From Thalassospira lohafexi (GTDB lineage: Bacteria > Pseudomonadota > Alphaproteobacteria > Rhodospirillales > Thalassospiraceae), in contig NZ_NXGX01000003.1 of NCBI RefSeq assembly GCF_002844275.1, forward strand, positions 477,549-541,548: DNA of 64,000 nt, in the 5' to 3' direction. Numbering within the stretch: position 1 is the first letter of the stretch; each line of letters starts with the position of its first letter. The position numbers were made by a program, and so were the translations under genes. Under the pieces are notes generated by a model. It saw only the letters and a program-made list of their open reading frames with translations. It was not told where the DNA came from and ran no database searches. Below, one piece after another: positions 1 through 9,087 of this stretch.

Positions 1-464
1 CCTTTTTCGACGGTCGGAACACAAAGCTCTTCGTCTTCTTCGGGCGGCAGATCAACAACAATCAGGCCATCAACCCCGGCATTGCGCGCATCTTCAAGGA
101 ATTCTGCCACGCCATAGATGTAGATCGGGTTGTAATAGCCCATCAGAATGATCGGCGTTTCGTGGTCCTGATCACGGAAACCACGCACCAGCGACAGCGT
201 TTTGCGCATGTGCATGCCCGCTGCAAGTGCACGGTTCGATGCTTCCTGAATGGCGGGGCCATCGGCCATCGGATCGGTGAACGGCATGCCCAGTTCGATG
301 ATATCCGCCCCGGCTTCTGGCAGGGCCTTGAGGATTTCAAACGAAGCTTCGGGGTCCGGGTCACCCGCCGTGATGAAGGTTACAAGACCGGCACGGCCTT
401 CTTCCTTGAGCTTGGCAAAACGTTTTTCGATGCGGTCTTTGCCGCCAATGATTGCGTCGCTCAC
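1..464 (-). CDS. trpA: Tryptophan synthase alpha subunit (partial, C-terminus outside window)
   Basis: Cleaves indole-3-glycerol phosphate to indole and glyceraldehyde-3-phosphate; the indole passes to TrpB. About 154 N-terminal codons are visible. They show the TIM-barrel start FITAGDPD near residues 30-37, [10 protein letters not shown] with the expected catalytic Glu at about 57, and MADGP with the Asp at about 68, spaced as in E. coli Glu49 and Asp60. I chose the GTG at 464-462 because it overlaps the trpB stop codon (GTGA), the usual sign of translational coupling between the two subunits. The gene runs off the left edge. Confidence 0.95.
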   Translation of the reverse strand, partial: MSDAIIGGKDRIEKRFAKLKEEGRAGLVTFITAGDPDPEASFEILKALPEAGADIIELGMPFTDPMADGPAIQEASNRALAAGMHMRKTLSLVRGFRDQDHETPIILMGYYNPIYIYGVAEFLEDARNAGVDGLIVVDLPPEEDEELCVPTVEK

Positions 465-1684
465 AGTTTAACTCCCAGTGCTTCAGCCACGGTAAAGATG
501 TCTTTGTCACCTCGGCCGCACAGATTGACGATGATGATTTTATCCTTGCTCATCGTCGGTGCGATTTTGATGACATGTGCCAGTGCATGGCTGGGTTCGA
601 GTGCCGGGATGATGCCCTCACATTCAGAACACAGCTTGAAAGCAGCAAGGGCTTCCTTATCAGTAATCGCAACGTAATTGACACGCCCGATATCCTTAAG
701 CCAGCTATGTTCCGGGCCAATCCCCGGATAATCAAGACCGGCCGAAATCGAGTCTGCCTCGGTGATCTGACCATCATCATCCATCAGAAGATATGTACGG
801 TTGCCGTGCAAAACGCCCGGTGCGCCGGCCGTCAGGCTGGCGGCATGCTTGCCGGTATGAACACCGTGACCAGCCGCCTCGACGCCAGTGATTTCGACAT
901 CCTTGTCATCGAGGAACGGATGGAACAGCCCGATGGCGTTTGATCCCCCCCCGATGGCGGCAACCAGAAGATCGGGCAGGCGACCTTCGGCTTCCATGAT
1001 CTGTTCCTTGGCTTCGTTGCCGATCACACACTGGAAATCACGGACAAGTTCCGGATAGGGATGTGGGCCAGCCGCGGTGCCGATGATGTAAAACGTGTCT
1101 TCGACGTTGGTAACCCAGTCACGCAATGCTTCGTTCATCGCGTCTTTCAACGACCGCGAACCCGACTCGACCGGTTTGACCTCAGCCCCCAGAAGCTTCA
1201 TGCGGAACACATTGGGCGACTGACGTTCGATGTCTTTGGCCCCCATGTAAACCGTGCAGGGCAGACCAAAGCGCGCACAAACGGTGGCGGTTGCAACACC
1301 GTGCTGACCCGCACCGGTTTCGGCGATAATGCGGGTTTTACCCATGCGCATGGCCAGAAGGATCTGACCAATACAGTTATTGATCTTATGCGCGCCGGTG
1401 TGGTTGAGCTCGTCACGCTTGAAATAGACCTTGGCCCCGCCAAGTTCTGCTGTCATGCGTTCAGCGAAATAAAGCGGGCTTGGACGGCCAACGTAATATT
1501 TCAGATAATAATCGAGTTCCTTTTGGAACTCCGGGTCATTCTTGGCGTCCTTATAGGCCTGCTCAAGCTCAAGAATCAGTGGCATGAGCGTTTCGGCGAC
1601 AAAACGGCCACCGTAATTACCAAAATGCCCGTCCGTATCAGGAAGGGTGCGGTAGCTGTTGGGCTTGGGCGATGAAGACGTCAT
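461..1684 (-). CDS. trpB: Tryptophan synthase beta subunit
   Basis: PLP enzyme that condenses indole with serine to make tryptophan. The 407-residue product has the usual family length. It carries the PLP-lysine motif HTGAHKINN (Lys about 100), the [11 protein letters not shown] segment and a glycine-rich phosphate-binding loop GGGSNAIG. The open frame extends upstream to 1750, but the ATG at 1684 is preferred: it has a GGGGAA ribosome-binding site and fits the usual N-terminus ([20 protein letters not shown]). It is translationally coupled to trpA. The common neighbour trpF is not upstream; a small zinc-finger gene is there instead. Confidence 0.96.
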   Translation of the reverse strand: MTSSSPKPNSYRTLPDTDGHFGNYGGRFVAETLMPLILELEQAYKDAKNDPEFQKELDYYLKYYVGRPSPLYFAERMTAELGGAKVYFKRDELNHTGAHKINNCIGQILLAMRMGKTRIIAETGAGQHGVATATVCARFGLPCTVYMGAKDIERQSPNVFRMKLLGAEVKPVESGSRSLKDAMNEALRDWVTNVEDTFYIIGTAAGPHPYPELVRDFQCVIGNEAKEQIMEAEGRLPDLLVAAIGGGSNAIGLFHPFLDDKDVEITGVEAAGHGVHTGKHAASLTAGAPGVLHGNRTYLLMDDDGQITEADSISAGLDYPGIGPEHSWLKDIGRVNYVAITDKEALAAFKLCSECEGIIPALEPSHALAHVIKIAPTMSKDKIIIVNLCGRGDKDIFTVAEALGVKL

Positions 1685-1809
1685 AGAAATTCCCCGTGGA
1701 TAGGCCGCAATTCCTGCGGCGTAGGCTGGTGACGACCGATTAATCCGCAAAGCGCTGACGAAATGTGTCGCGCTGGCTGGTTACAATACCCGCAAACGGG
1801 CGTAACGGA

Positions 1810-1989
1810 TTAATGGGCTGCGTGATCGGCCTGGGATTTGTCGAAGATATATTTTTTTGAGCAGTACGGGCAGACGATCTCGCCTTTTTCCTCAAGATTG
1901 AGGTAAACGGTCGGGTGGCCAAGGTGACCTTTTCCGCCGTCGCAGGCTACATTCAGAGTGCCGACTTTGATTTCTTCGGTGAGCTTCAT
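1810..1989 (-). CDS. Small CHCC-type zinc-finger domain protein
   Basis: A short protein of about 59 residues with the pattern VACDGGKGHLGHPTVYLNL followed by CPYCSKKY. It matches the zf-CHCC family (related to the NDUFS6 zinc domain of complex I); the Cys, His and Cys-x2-Cys residues would bind one zinc. Small stand-alone alphaproteobacterial members have no firmly known role. I chose the ATG at 1989 because a GGAAC-like site precedes it and the domain begins directly after. A GTG at 2031 would add 14 residues. The gene lies 125 bp upstream of trpB in the same direction, so co-transcription is possible but unproven. Confidence 0.8.
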   Translation of the reverse strand: MKLTEEIKVGTLNVACDGGKGHLGHPTVYLNLEEKGEIVCPYCSKKYIFDKSQADHAAH

Positions 1990-2170
1990 ATATCCAGTTC
2001 CAAGTTTTGTATGGCCATCGGGATTGGCCACGCGATGCGGTCAGCATTGACCCCGGTTTAACGGGGATGATACCGATTGCGCATATTCAATCAATACTTC
2101 CGCATGCTCATGGCGCTCCATGGTCTTAGCGCAAACAAGCGATGCGGAAAAGAGTGGAGATCACTGACAC

Positions 2171-3133
2171 ATGACTGCAATGCCCGACTATGCCATCGAA
2201 GTCGAAGGCTTGACCAAGGTCTATACGGGGTCAAACGGCGAAAAACTTGCCCTTGATGATGTTTCACTGAAGATTCCCCGCGGGTCTTTTTTCGCGCTTC
2301 TCGGACCAAATGGTGCCGGAAAGTCAACGTTTATCAACATCTTGGCCGGTCTTGTCACCAAGACAAACGGCACGGCAAAAATCTGGGGCCATGATATCGA
2401 GGCGGAAATGCGCGCGGCGCGTTGCGCGATCGGGATCGTGCCACAGGAACTAAATTTGGATGCATTTTTCACCCCGCGTCAGGCGATGGAATTGCAGGCT
2501 GGCCTCTATGGCGTGCCCAAACCGGAACGTCGCACGGACGAGATTCTTGCCGCCCTTGGTCTGGCAGACAAGGCAGACTCGTACTCAAGATCGCTTTCGG
2601 GCGGGATGCGTCGCCGCCTTTTGGTTGGTAAGGCCATGGTTCATACCCCACCGGTTCTGGTTCTTGATGAACCAACCGCCGGGGTCGACATCGAATTGCG
2701 TCAGCAGCTTTGGGCCTATGTCAAAGAACTGAACAACGCCGGTGTGACCATCGTTCTGACCACACACTATCTTGAAGAAGCCGAAGAACTGTGTGACGAG
2801 ATCGCGATCATCAATCAGGGCAAAGTCATTGCCCATGAAGATAAGCGTAGCCTGCTGCGCCGGATTGATCACAAAACCCTGATCCTGACGGTGAATAATG
2901 AACTCAATGCGGTTCCCGATGTGCTGGCCCCTTGGGGGGCGGAGCTTCGGTCGGAAAACCAGATTGCGCTGCATTATCGCCCCAGCAACACCCAGATGAC
3001 CGAAATCCTCGAAGCCATTCATGGCTGTGGTCTGGCGGTTAAGGATCTGTCGACCGAGGAAGGCGATCTTGAAGACATCTTCCTGATGCTGACCCGCGAT
3101 AATAATGCCGCGCGGGCCGGTGCGGCGGCGTAG
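2171..3133 (+). CDS. ABC-2 type transporter ATP-binding protein
   Basis: Cytoplasmic ATPase of an export-type ABC system, resembling the YadG/CcmA group. Walker A is LLGPNGAGKST (Lys about 51), the signature LSGGM lies at about 142-146 and Walker B LVLDEP at about 163-168, followed by the H-loop region TTHYLEEAEEL. The C-terminal 80 residues form the extension typical of this group. A GGAGA site lies about 12 bases before the ATG. No ABC-2 permease gene is adjacent: the next gene is an unrelated lipoprotein behind a strong terminator, so the partner must be elsewhere or the ATPase is shared. The transported substrate cannot be read from the sequence. Confidence 0.9.
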   Translation: MTAMPDYAIEVEGLTKVYTGSNGEKLALDDVSLKIPRGSFFALLGPNGAGKSTFINILAGLVTKTNGTAKIWGHDIEAEMRAARCAIGIVPQELNLDAFFTPRQAMELQAGLYGVPKPERRTDEILAALGLADKADSYSRSLSGGMRRRLLVGKAMVHTPPVLVLDEPTAGVDIELRQQLWAYVKELNNAGVTIVLTTHYLEEAEELCDEIAIINQGKVIAHEDKRSLLRRIDHKTLILTVNNELNAVPDVLAPWGAELRSENQIALHYRPSNTQMTEILEAIHGCGLAVKDLSTEEGDLEDIFLMLTRDNNAARAGAAA

Positions 3134-3187
3134 GCTGCCGCGCGGTACCAGAAACTCAGGCGGCCCTTGCCCGTCATGATCGATATA

Positions 3188-3222
3188 AGAACCCCGCAAT
3201 TTGTTGCGGGGTTCTTGTTTTT
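3188..3222 (+). terminator. Rho-independent terminator after the ABC ATPase gene
   Basis: A 12-bp perfect stem (AGAACCCCGCAA paired with TTGCGGGGTTCT) with loop TTTG is followed by a T-rich tract. It sits 55 bp after the ATPase stop codon and separates that gene from the hydrolase gene. Confidence 0.9.
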
Positions 3223-3270
3223 GGCTTTAACATGAATGTCTTGTCTGAAACCTTTTCCTTCGGAGTTTCT

Positions 3271-4281
3271 GTGTTCGTCACTCAATTATTCCGTCGGGTC
3301 TTCCGAAGGATTTCGGTTCGCTTTCTAGCATATTTGATGGTGCCGGGGGTGGTGCTGATGCTGTCAGCCTGCGCACCTTCTGTGCATTCCGCCGGGCCGC
3401 CAATTGCGCAAATTGCATTAACCCCCGACAGCTTTCAGACAAGTGATGGAACCCGGCTTGCCCTGCAGTCATGGGGCGCACTTGATCACCCGTCTGCGGT
3501 GATCCTTGGCCTGCATGGCATGGGCGATTATGCCAATGCGTTTATGGAACTTGGCGACGCACTTGGACCGACCGGCATTGCTGTTTACGCGTATGATCAG
3601 CGCGGGTTTGGGCGCAGCCCGACGCGCCCGTTCTGGGCCGGAACACGCAGCATGGTTGATGATGCCAGCGACATGCTGATTTTGTTGCGTGCACGTTACC
3701 CCAATGTTCCGATTTATCTTTTGGGCAATTCCATGGGCGGGGCTGTGGCGATTGTCACCGCAGCGACCCGGCCGTCATTGATGGATGGGGTCGTGCTGGC
3801 CGCCCCGGCGGTTTGGGACCGTAACACCATGCCGTGGTATCAAACCTTGCCGCTGAGTATGATGTCCTATGGTCTGCCGTGGTTGCCGCTTACAGGTCAG
3901 GGGCTTGATATTTGGCCGTCCGATAATATTGAAATGCTGCGTCGTTTGTCACGCGACCCACAGATGATGTCTGCGGTGCGGGTGGATATGATTGCCGGGG
4001 TGGCCGATTTAATGGATTTGGCGCACGCGCGGGCGGCGGACATTACAGTTCCGACCCTGTTATTGTCGGGTCAGCAGGATCAGGTCATTCCGCCCGATGC
4101 CATTGATGCGATTGATCGTGACCTTCGGGCGCAAAATTTACCACGCTATTCCAGATGTTTGTATGCGTCGGGCTATCACATGGTGTTGCGTGACCTCAAT
4201 GGGCCGGTCGTGATTGGCGATATTGGTCGCTGGATCACATCATTGGGGACGGCAGAAAATTATTCCTGCACACAATCATGA
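3271..4281 (+). CDS. Alpha/beta hydrolase lipoprotein (serine aminopeptidase S33 / monoacylglycerol lipase-like)
   Basis: Predicted to hydrolyse ester bonds of lysophospholipids or monoacylglycerols at the cell envelope. The N-terminus has a basic region, a hydrophobic stretch and a lipobox LSAC with lipidated Cys at about 34. The hydrolase fold shows LHGMGDYA as oxyanion region, nucleophile elbow GNSMGG (Ser about 154), acid GQQDQVIPP (Asp about 270) and GYHMV (His about 303). I prefer the GTG at 3271, with GGAG five bases before it; an ATG at 3232 lies in the terminator shadow with no ribosome-binding site. The substrate is inferred from family only. Lipoprotein forms of this family are less usual than soluble ones. 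Confidence 0.82.
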   Translation: MFVTQLFRRVFRRISVRFLAYLMVPGVVLMLSACAPSVHSAGPPIAQIALTPDSFQTSDGTRLALQSWGALDHPSAVILGLHGMGDYANAFMELGDALGPTGIAVYAYDQRGFGRSPTRPFWAGTRSMVDDASDMLILLRARYPNVPIYLLGNSMGGAVAIVTAATRPSLMDGVVLAAPAVWDRNTMPWYQTLPLSMMSYGLPWLPLTGQGLDIWPSDNIEMLRRLSRDPQMMSAVRVDMIAGVADLMDLAHARAADITVPTLLLSGQQDQVIPPDAIDAIDRDLRAQNLPRYSRCLYASGYHMVLRDLNGPVVIGDIGRWITSLGTAENYSCTQS

Positions 4282-4426
4282 TTGCTTTTTGACCAAGGAA
4301 AGCCGATCAGGTAGCCTTTTTAATCATTTGCGCGGTGTCGGTTGGGTTGTTTAACGCTCTTTCAATCCCGATATGGCAGCAATAAACGCGCTTTGTGCAG
4401 CGATTTTTCGGAGGATCAGGACCGCC

Positions 4427-6163
4427 ATGCTACGGACCGTTCGGGCGAAGTTCCTGGGTGTTGCGGCCTTTTTTGTCGTGTGGCTGGTTGTGGCCACCGG
4501 ATTCTCTGTCATTCAATCGCTTGGCATCAATGGCGACCTCGAAGCGGTGTCGCGCTATGTCACGCCGGTCAAGGATGCGATTTCGGATGTGCGCGCGCGT
4601 CAGCTTGAACAGATTTCGCTGATTGACCGCTATATGCGGGTGGTCGAAAACGATGGCCCGCACGCGCCGCTTTTGAACGGTCTTGAGATCGAAATCAACG
4701 CCAAGCAAACCCAGATCGAACAGGCATTTCGCAAGGCATTCACCTTTGCCGCCCTTGGCCGGGCACAGGCATCGGGGCATTTCGATAACGGCGTTCTGCT
4801 TGATCTTGATGTCCGCATGCGTGAGTTCGCTGATGTCTCGGCGCAATTTTCCCTTGGCGTTGAACGGTTGCTTAGCCGGGTCAGGGATGATGATTTGATG
4901 GATGCCCAGCGTCAGGAAAATCTGGTGCGCGGCCTGCATCGCAATATCGTGCTTGATCTGCGCAATGAGATTTTATTGCTGGAAAAATATGCCGCCGATA
5001 CGGTCGAAAACGTCTCGTCACGCGAAGATTTCCTGATACAGGCCGAGTTTATCATGATGCTGGCCGCCGTGGTGATTGGCGTGTCGCTGGCCTATTACAT
5101 GGCCCATGCGGTGGTCATTGCCGTGCGTCAGGTTACCAATGCGCTTAATGCGGTGCAGTCGGGCAAACTTGACGCCAGCCTTGATTTCAAGGGCAAGGGC
5201 GATTTTGCCCGTCTGGCCGATGCGTTTAACCGCATGACCCGCGAATTACGTGTGCGGTTCCGCATGCGGGAACGGTTTGGCAAATATGTCGATCCGAAAA
5301 TCGTCAATAACCTGATCAGTCAGGAAACCGCGCTTGAAACCTCTGAAAAGCGGGTGATGACGGTCAGTGTTGTCAATCTGACCGGGTTTGACTGGCTGGC
5401 CGAACATACCGCCCCCGAAAAGCTGGTGGATTTCCTTAATGATTATCTGACCGCCATGACCGAACCGATTTCCGGACACAGCGGGATTATCGACAATTTC
5501 GTCGGCGACCGGGTGATCGGGTTCTGGGGCCCACCGTTTTGTGGTGAAGGTGCCCATGCCGGTCATGCCTGTCAGGCGGCACTCGAACAGGTCGCACGCT
5601 TTAACGCGCTTAAAACCAAATATGCTGATCTAATTGGTGATCACGGGCTTGATATCCGTGTCGGAATTGCGACCGGCGAAGTGGTTGTCGGCTCGATTGG
5701 GACGGATAAATCACGGGCCTATACGGTGGTTGGCGATTGCGTGAACTATGCCAACCGTCTGGAAAAAGCCAACCGGGTTTATGGCACGCGCATTCTGGCA
5801 TCCCATGAAACCGCCAATATGGCGACGGGTGACATCGAAATGCGCGACCTTGACCATGTGGTGCTGCTGGGCACGGAAAAAGTGGTCTATCTGTATGAAG
5901 TGCTTGCAGCCGGTGGACAGCTTTCAGATGAACGCCAGGAATGGCGCAAGAAATATGAAGCCGCGATGGCCCATTACCGCGATGGCCGTTTTGAGGATGC
6001 CCGTCCGCTTTATGAATCCGTGATCGAATTTGACGACAGCGATTTTGCCGCCCAGCTGATGATGAACCGGATGGAACGTCTGGAACGCCGCGAACAGGAC
6101 CGTGAATGGAACGGCACATGGGTGGTGCGTGACCCTTATGAACGCCGCGATGTCGAAAGCTGA
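4427..6163 (+). CDS. Membrane sensor with HAMP and class III adenylate/guanylate cyclase homology domain
   Basis: The order is: membrane segment at about 9-30, an extracytoplasmic helical sensor of some 175 residues, membrane segment at about 207-232, HAMP, then a cyclase homology domain at about 305-480 and a helical, TPR-like tail. The motifs FVGDRVIGFWGPP (Asp361), RVGIATGEVVVGSIG and VNYANRLE (Asn440, Arg444) match class III cyclases. The first metal-binding motif, normally F-x-D-I-x-G-F, reads VVNLTGF, with Asn317 where Asp is expected, so catalysis may be reduced or altered. The start at 4427 has AGGA at good spacing; an in-frame ATG at 4373 has none. It is a single gene, with no cAMP effector beside it. 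Confidence 0.85.
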   Translation: MLRTVRAKFLGVAAFFVVWLVVATGFSVIQSLGINGDLEAVSRYVTPVKDAISDVRARQLEQISLIDRYMRVVENDGPHAPLLNGLEIEINAKQTQIEQAFRKAFTFAALGRAQASGHFDNGVLLDLDVRMREFADVSAQFSLGVERLLSRVRDDDLMDAQRQENLVRGLHRNIVLDLRNEILLLEKYAADTVENVSSREDFLIQAEFIMMLAAVVIGVSLAYYMAHAVVIAVRQVTNALNAVQSGKLDASLDFKGKGDFARLADAFNRMTRELRVRFRMRERFGKYVDPKIVNNLISQETALETSEKRVMTVSVVNLTGFDWLAEHTAPEKLVDFLNDYLTAMTEPISGHSGIIDNFVGDRVIGFWGPPFCGEGAHAGHACQAALEQVARFNALKTKYADLIGDHGLDIRVGIATGEVVVGSIGTDKSRAYTVVGDCVNYANRLEKANRVYGTRILASHETANMATGDIEMRDLDHVVLLGTEKVVYLYEVLAAGGQLSDERQEWRKKYEAAMAHYRDGRFEDARPLYESVIEFDDSDFAAQLMMNRMERLERREQDREWNGTWVVRDPYERRDVES

Positions 6164-6325
6164 TTGCACGATGGCGGTGGCAAGAATTGCTTAACCCAAA
6201 GGCCGCTATGCTCGGCACCGGATTTGGTGAACAGCAACCCGCAAAAATCCTTGCCCGCCGGGGATAAAACCTGTATCACCCAAACCGCTCGGGCCACTTG
6301 ATCCAGACATGGCCCCACATATTGC

Positions 6326-6402
<77 letters not shown>

Positions 6403-6506
6403 ATTTCCAAGAAAATCTAAGAACCGATGCTCCTTTTGGGGCTGCTATTTCGTGTGTCTGGGGCTAATCTGCACGTCCTTACAAGTTTATGGACAGGGTT
6501 AGTTTG

Positions 6507-7154
6507 ATGCGCGGATATCTTCATGATTTTGCAGGCCACAATGTGCTGTTTTCGATGGCGGCACCGGCGGAATATGGGGATTTTCTCAAACAGCGCTTTA
6601 CACCCTTGATGATCGGGGTGGGGCCGGTTGAGGCGGCGATTAATCTGTCGGTGGCGTTGGCGGAGCTGGAAAATGCCAAAGACCTGCCTGACCTTGTCGT
6701 GACGCTGGGATCGGCCGGGTCGCGGACGTTGGAGCAGGCCGAGGTTTATCAGGCGATTTCCGTATCCTACCGCGATATGGATGCATCCGTGCTGGGGTTT
6801 GAAAAGGGCTGCACGCCGTTTGTCGATTTCCCGGCCGAGATCATGTTGCCTCATCGTATTCCCGGTATTCCCGAAGCCCGTTTGTCGACCGGGGCCAATG
6901 TGGTGTCGGGGGCGGCTTATGACGCGATTGATGCCGATATGGTCGATATGGAAAGTTTCGCCATTTTGCGGGCCTGTCAGAAGTTTGACGTGCCGCTGAT
7001 CGGGCTTCGCGGGATTTCCGATGGCAAGGAAGAGCTTTCCAAGCTGTCGGACTGGACGGCATATTTACATGTGATCGATGAAAAGCTGAGCCGTGCTGTC
7101 GATCTGCTTAAGGCCGGATTGGAAAGTGGTGAGATCAGCCTTTTGAAAGGCTGA
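6507..7154 (+). CDS. 5'-methylthioadenosine/S-adenosylhomocysteine nucleosidase family protein
   Basis: Predicted to remove adenine from methylthioadenosine or S-adenosylhomocysteine in the methyl cycle. The 216-residue product has the phosphorylase/nucleosidase fold: early VGVGPVEAA glycine motif, VVTLGSAGS, the purine and ribose motif VDMES with Glu at about 149, and ISDGKEE with the expected general-acid Asp at about 172. It differs from the E. coli enzyme enough that another nucleoside or purine base substrate cannot be excluded. The ATG at 6507 is preceded by AGGG; an ATG at 6489 adds six residues without a clear site. It converges with the next gene over 26 bp. Confidence 0.82.
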   Translation: MRGYLHDFAGHNVLFSMAAPAEYGDFLKQRFTPLMIGVGPVEAAINLSVALAELENAKDLPDLVVTLGSAGSRTLEQAEVYQAISVSYRDMDASVLGFEKGCTPFVDFPAEIMLPHRIPGIPEARLSTGANVVSGAAYDAIDADMVDMESFAILRACQKFDVPLIGLRGISDGKEELSKLSDWTAYLHVIDEKLSRAVDLLKAGLESGEISLLKG

Positions 7155-7180
7155 TCTGCCTTATTGCCTTTTCGAAATGA

Positions 7181-8848
7181 TCAACTGCCGGTGCGGATTT
7201 GATCAAGGGTTTTGATTGGCGTTAGGGCCTGTGGGTCAACCTGAATTTCAAGGATTGCGGGTTTGCCGGATGCGACCGCACGGTCAAAGGCCGGGCCGAA
7301 ATCCTCGGTTCGTGTCACGGTTTCCCCATATCCGCCAAAGGCAACCGCATAGGCGGCAAAATCCGGGTTATGCAATTCAGTCCCCGACACACGGCCGGGA
7401 TAATTGCGTTCCTGATGCATGCGGATGGTGCCAAACATGCCGTTATTGACCACAAGTGTGATGATATTGGCACCATATTGCACAGCCGTTGCAAATTCCT
7501 GCCCATGCATCAAAAAGCACCCGTCCCCGGCAAGACAGACCACCGGCCGGTCCGGATGGGCCAACTTGGCCGAGACCGATGCCGGCAGGCCGTAGCCCAT
7601 CGATCCTGATGTCGGGGCCAGTTCGGTGCGGTATTTACCATAGCGGAAGAAACGATGCAGGAAGGCGGCATAATTGCCCGCCCCGTTGGTGACAATCGCG
7701 TCTTCGGGCAGCTTTTCGCGCAACGTCGCCACCACATGTGCCATTTTAACATCACCGGGCGTTTCCACCGGGGTTGAGAAGGCAAGATAAGACGCATGGG
7801 CGGCTTCGATCTGGGCGTCACGCGCACTGCCATCGACAGGTTCCATCATGGCAATGGCGCGGATAAACGATCGTTGCGATGCATTGATCGCGATATCAGG
7901 GCGATAGACGCGGCCCAATTCATCTGGTCCGGCATATACATGGATCAGTTTTTGGCGCGGGCAGGGAATTTCAAGCAGGCTATAGCCGCTACTCGTCATT
8001 TCACCCATGCGCGATCCGACCAGAATCACAAGGTCACTGTCGTGGATGAACGCGGCCAGTTTGGGGTTAATCCCGATGCCAACATCACCGATAAAGTGAC
8101 TGTGGGTGTTGGGGATATAGTCCTGACAGCGGAAACTGGTGGCAATCGCAACATTGTTTCGAAGTGCAAACGATTTAAGGTTTTCCGTGGTTTCGCGGGT
8201 CCATCCGCCACCCCCGACAATCATCACCGGCTGCTTTGCCGAGTTGAGAGCATTGTGGAACCGCGCGACGTCTTCAGGGGCTGTTTTGGCTTCAATCGGG
8301 ACATATGGTTTGGCGTCCGCAACCTCGGCCTCGGACGACAGCATGTCTTCGGGCAGGGCCAGTACCACCGGGCCGGGGCGACCCGATGTGGCGATGTGAT
8401 AGGCGTGGCTAAGATATTCCGGGATGCGGTTGATGTCATCAATCTGCCCGACCCACTTTGCCAGCGGTTCAAACATCTTGCGGTAATCGACTTCCTGAAA
8501 TGCTTCACGGTCGACCATGTCGCGTCCGATCTGCCCGACAAGCAGGATCATCGGTGTGCTGTCCTGATGGGCGACATGCACACCCGCCGACGCATTGGTC
8601 GCACCGGGGCCACGGGTGACCATGCAAATGCCGGGCTTTCCGGTCAGTTTGCCATGCGCCTCGGCCATGATGGCGGCCCCGCCTTCCTGACGGCAAATGA
8701 TCGGATCAATGTCGGGATGATCAACAAGACCATCGAGAACCGCCAGATAACTTTCGCCGGGCACCAGAAAGACGCGTTCCGCCCCATGCAGGGCCAGTTG
8801 ATCAACCAGAATACGTCCGCCGTGGCGCATTTGCGTTTTCGCCGACAT
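7181..8848 (-). CDS. Thiamine diphosphate-dependent enzyme, acetolactate synthase large subunit-like
   Basis: Full-length (555 aa) ThDP enzyme with the three-domain acetolactate synthase/benzoylformate decarboxylase architecture. Catalytic Glu about 55 sits in RQEGGAA. The FAD/central domain follows, and the ThDP-Mg motif runs from GDG (about 441-443) to NN (about 468-469). No regulatory small subunit (ilvN/ilvH) is adjacent and neighbours are unrelated, so a biosynthetic role in branched-chain amino acids is not supported by context. Other reactions of the family, such as oxo-acid decarboxylation, are possible. GGAG precedes the ATG at 8848 by eight bases. In many genomes such genes carry the loose name ilvX-like or ilvB-like. 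Confidence 0.8.
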   Translation of the reverse strand: MSAKTQMRHGGRILVDQLALHGAERVFLVPGESYLAVLDGLVDHPDIDPIICRQEGGAAIMAEAHGKLTGKPGICMVTRGPGATNASAGVHVAHQDSTPMILLVGQIGRDMVDREAFQEVDYRKMFEPLAKWVGQIDDINRIPEYLSHAYHIATSGRPGPVVLALPEDMLSSEAEVADAKPYVPIEAKTAPEDVARFHNALNSAKQPVMIVGGGGWTRETTENLKSFALRNNVAIATSFRCQDYIPNTHSHFIGDVGIGINPKLAAFIHDSDLVILVGSRMGEMTSSGYSLLEIPCPRQKLIHVYAGPDELGRVYRPDIAINASQRSFIRAIAMMEPVDGSARDAQIEAAHASYLAFSTPVETPGDVKMAHVVATLREKLPEDAIVTNGAGNYAAFLHRFFRYGKYRTELAPTSGSMGYGLPASVSAKLAHPDRPVVCLAGDGCFLMHGQEFATAVQYGANIITLVVNNGMFGTIRMHQERNYPGRVSGTELHNPDFAAYAVAFGGYGETVTRTEDFGPAFDRAVASGKPAILEIQVDPQALTPIKTLDQIRTGS

Positions 8849-9087
8849 GTGTGAAGAACTCCGTATGGTGGGGCTATTGCCTTAATGGGTTTTGCTTGTT
8901 GTTGGCGCGGTGGATGCGCAACGGCGATTTCATCACGGATCAGGGGCAAAGGTAAAGATATCAGGATCGAAAACACCGGGAAAATTCAACGCGCTGTCGA
9001 AGGTTTCCAAAGACGGGAGCTTTTGGCGCTAAATCCACAGCAGGATGTATCGTAAAGATGTTGGTTCGAAGTGTTTTGGTCTTGAGC

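Noticed and set aside
2585..3199. Minus-strand open frame (204 aa) opposite the ABC ATPase gene
   Set aside because: Overlaps Walker B and the C-terminal domain of a clear ATPase; no independent ribosome-binding site or family match.
7796..8854. Long plus-strand open frame (352 aa) opposite the ThDP enzyme gene
   Set aside because: It is the antisense shadow of a clearly recognisable enzyme; its translation has no family pattern and is rich in His, Arg and Gly.
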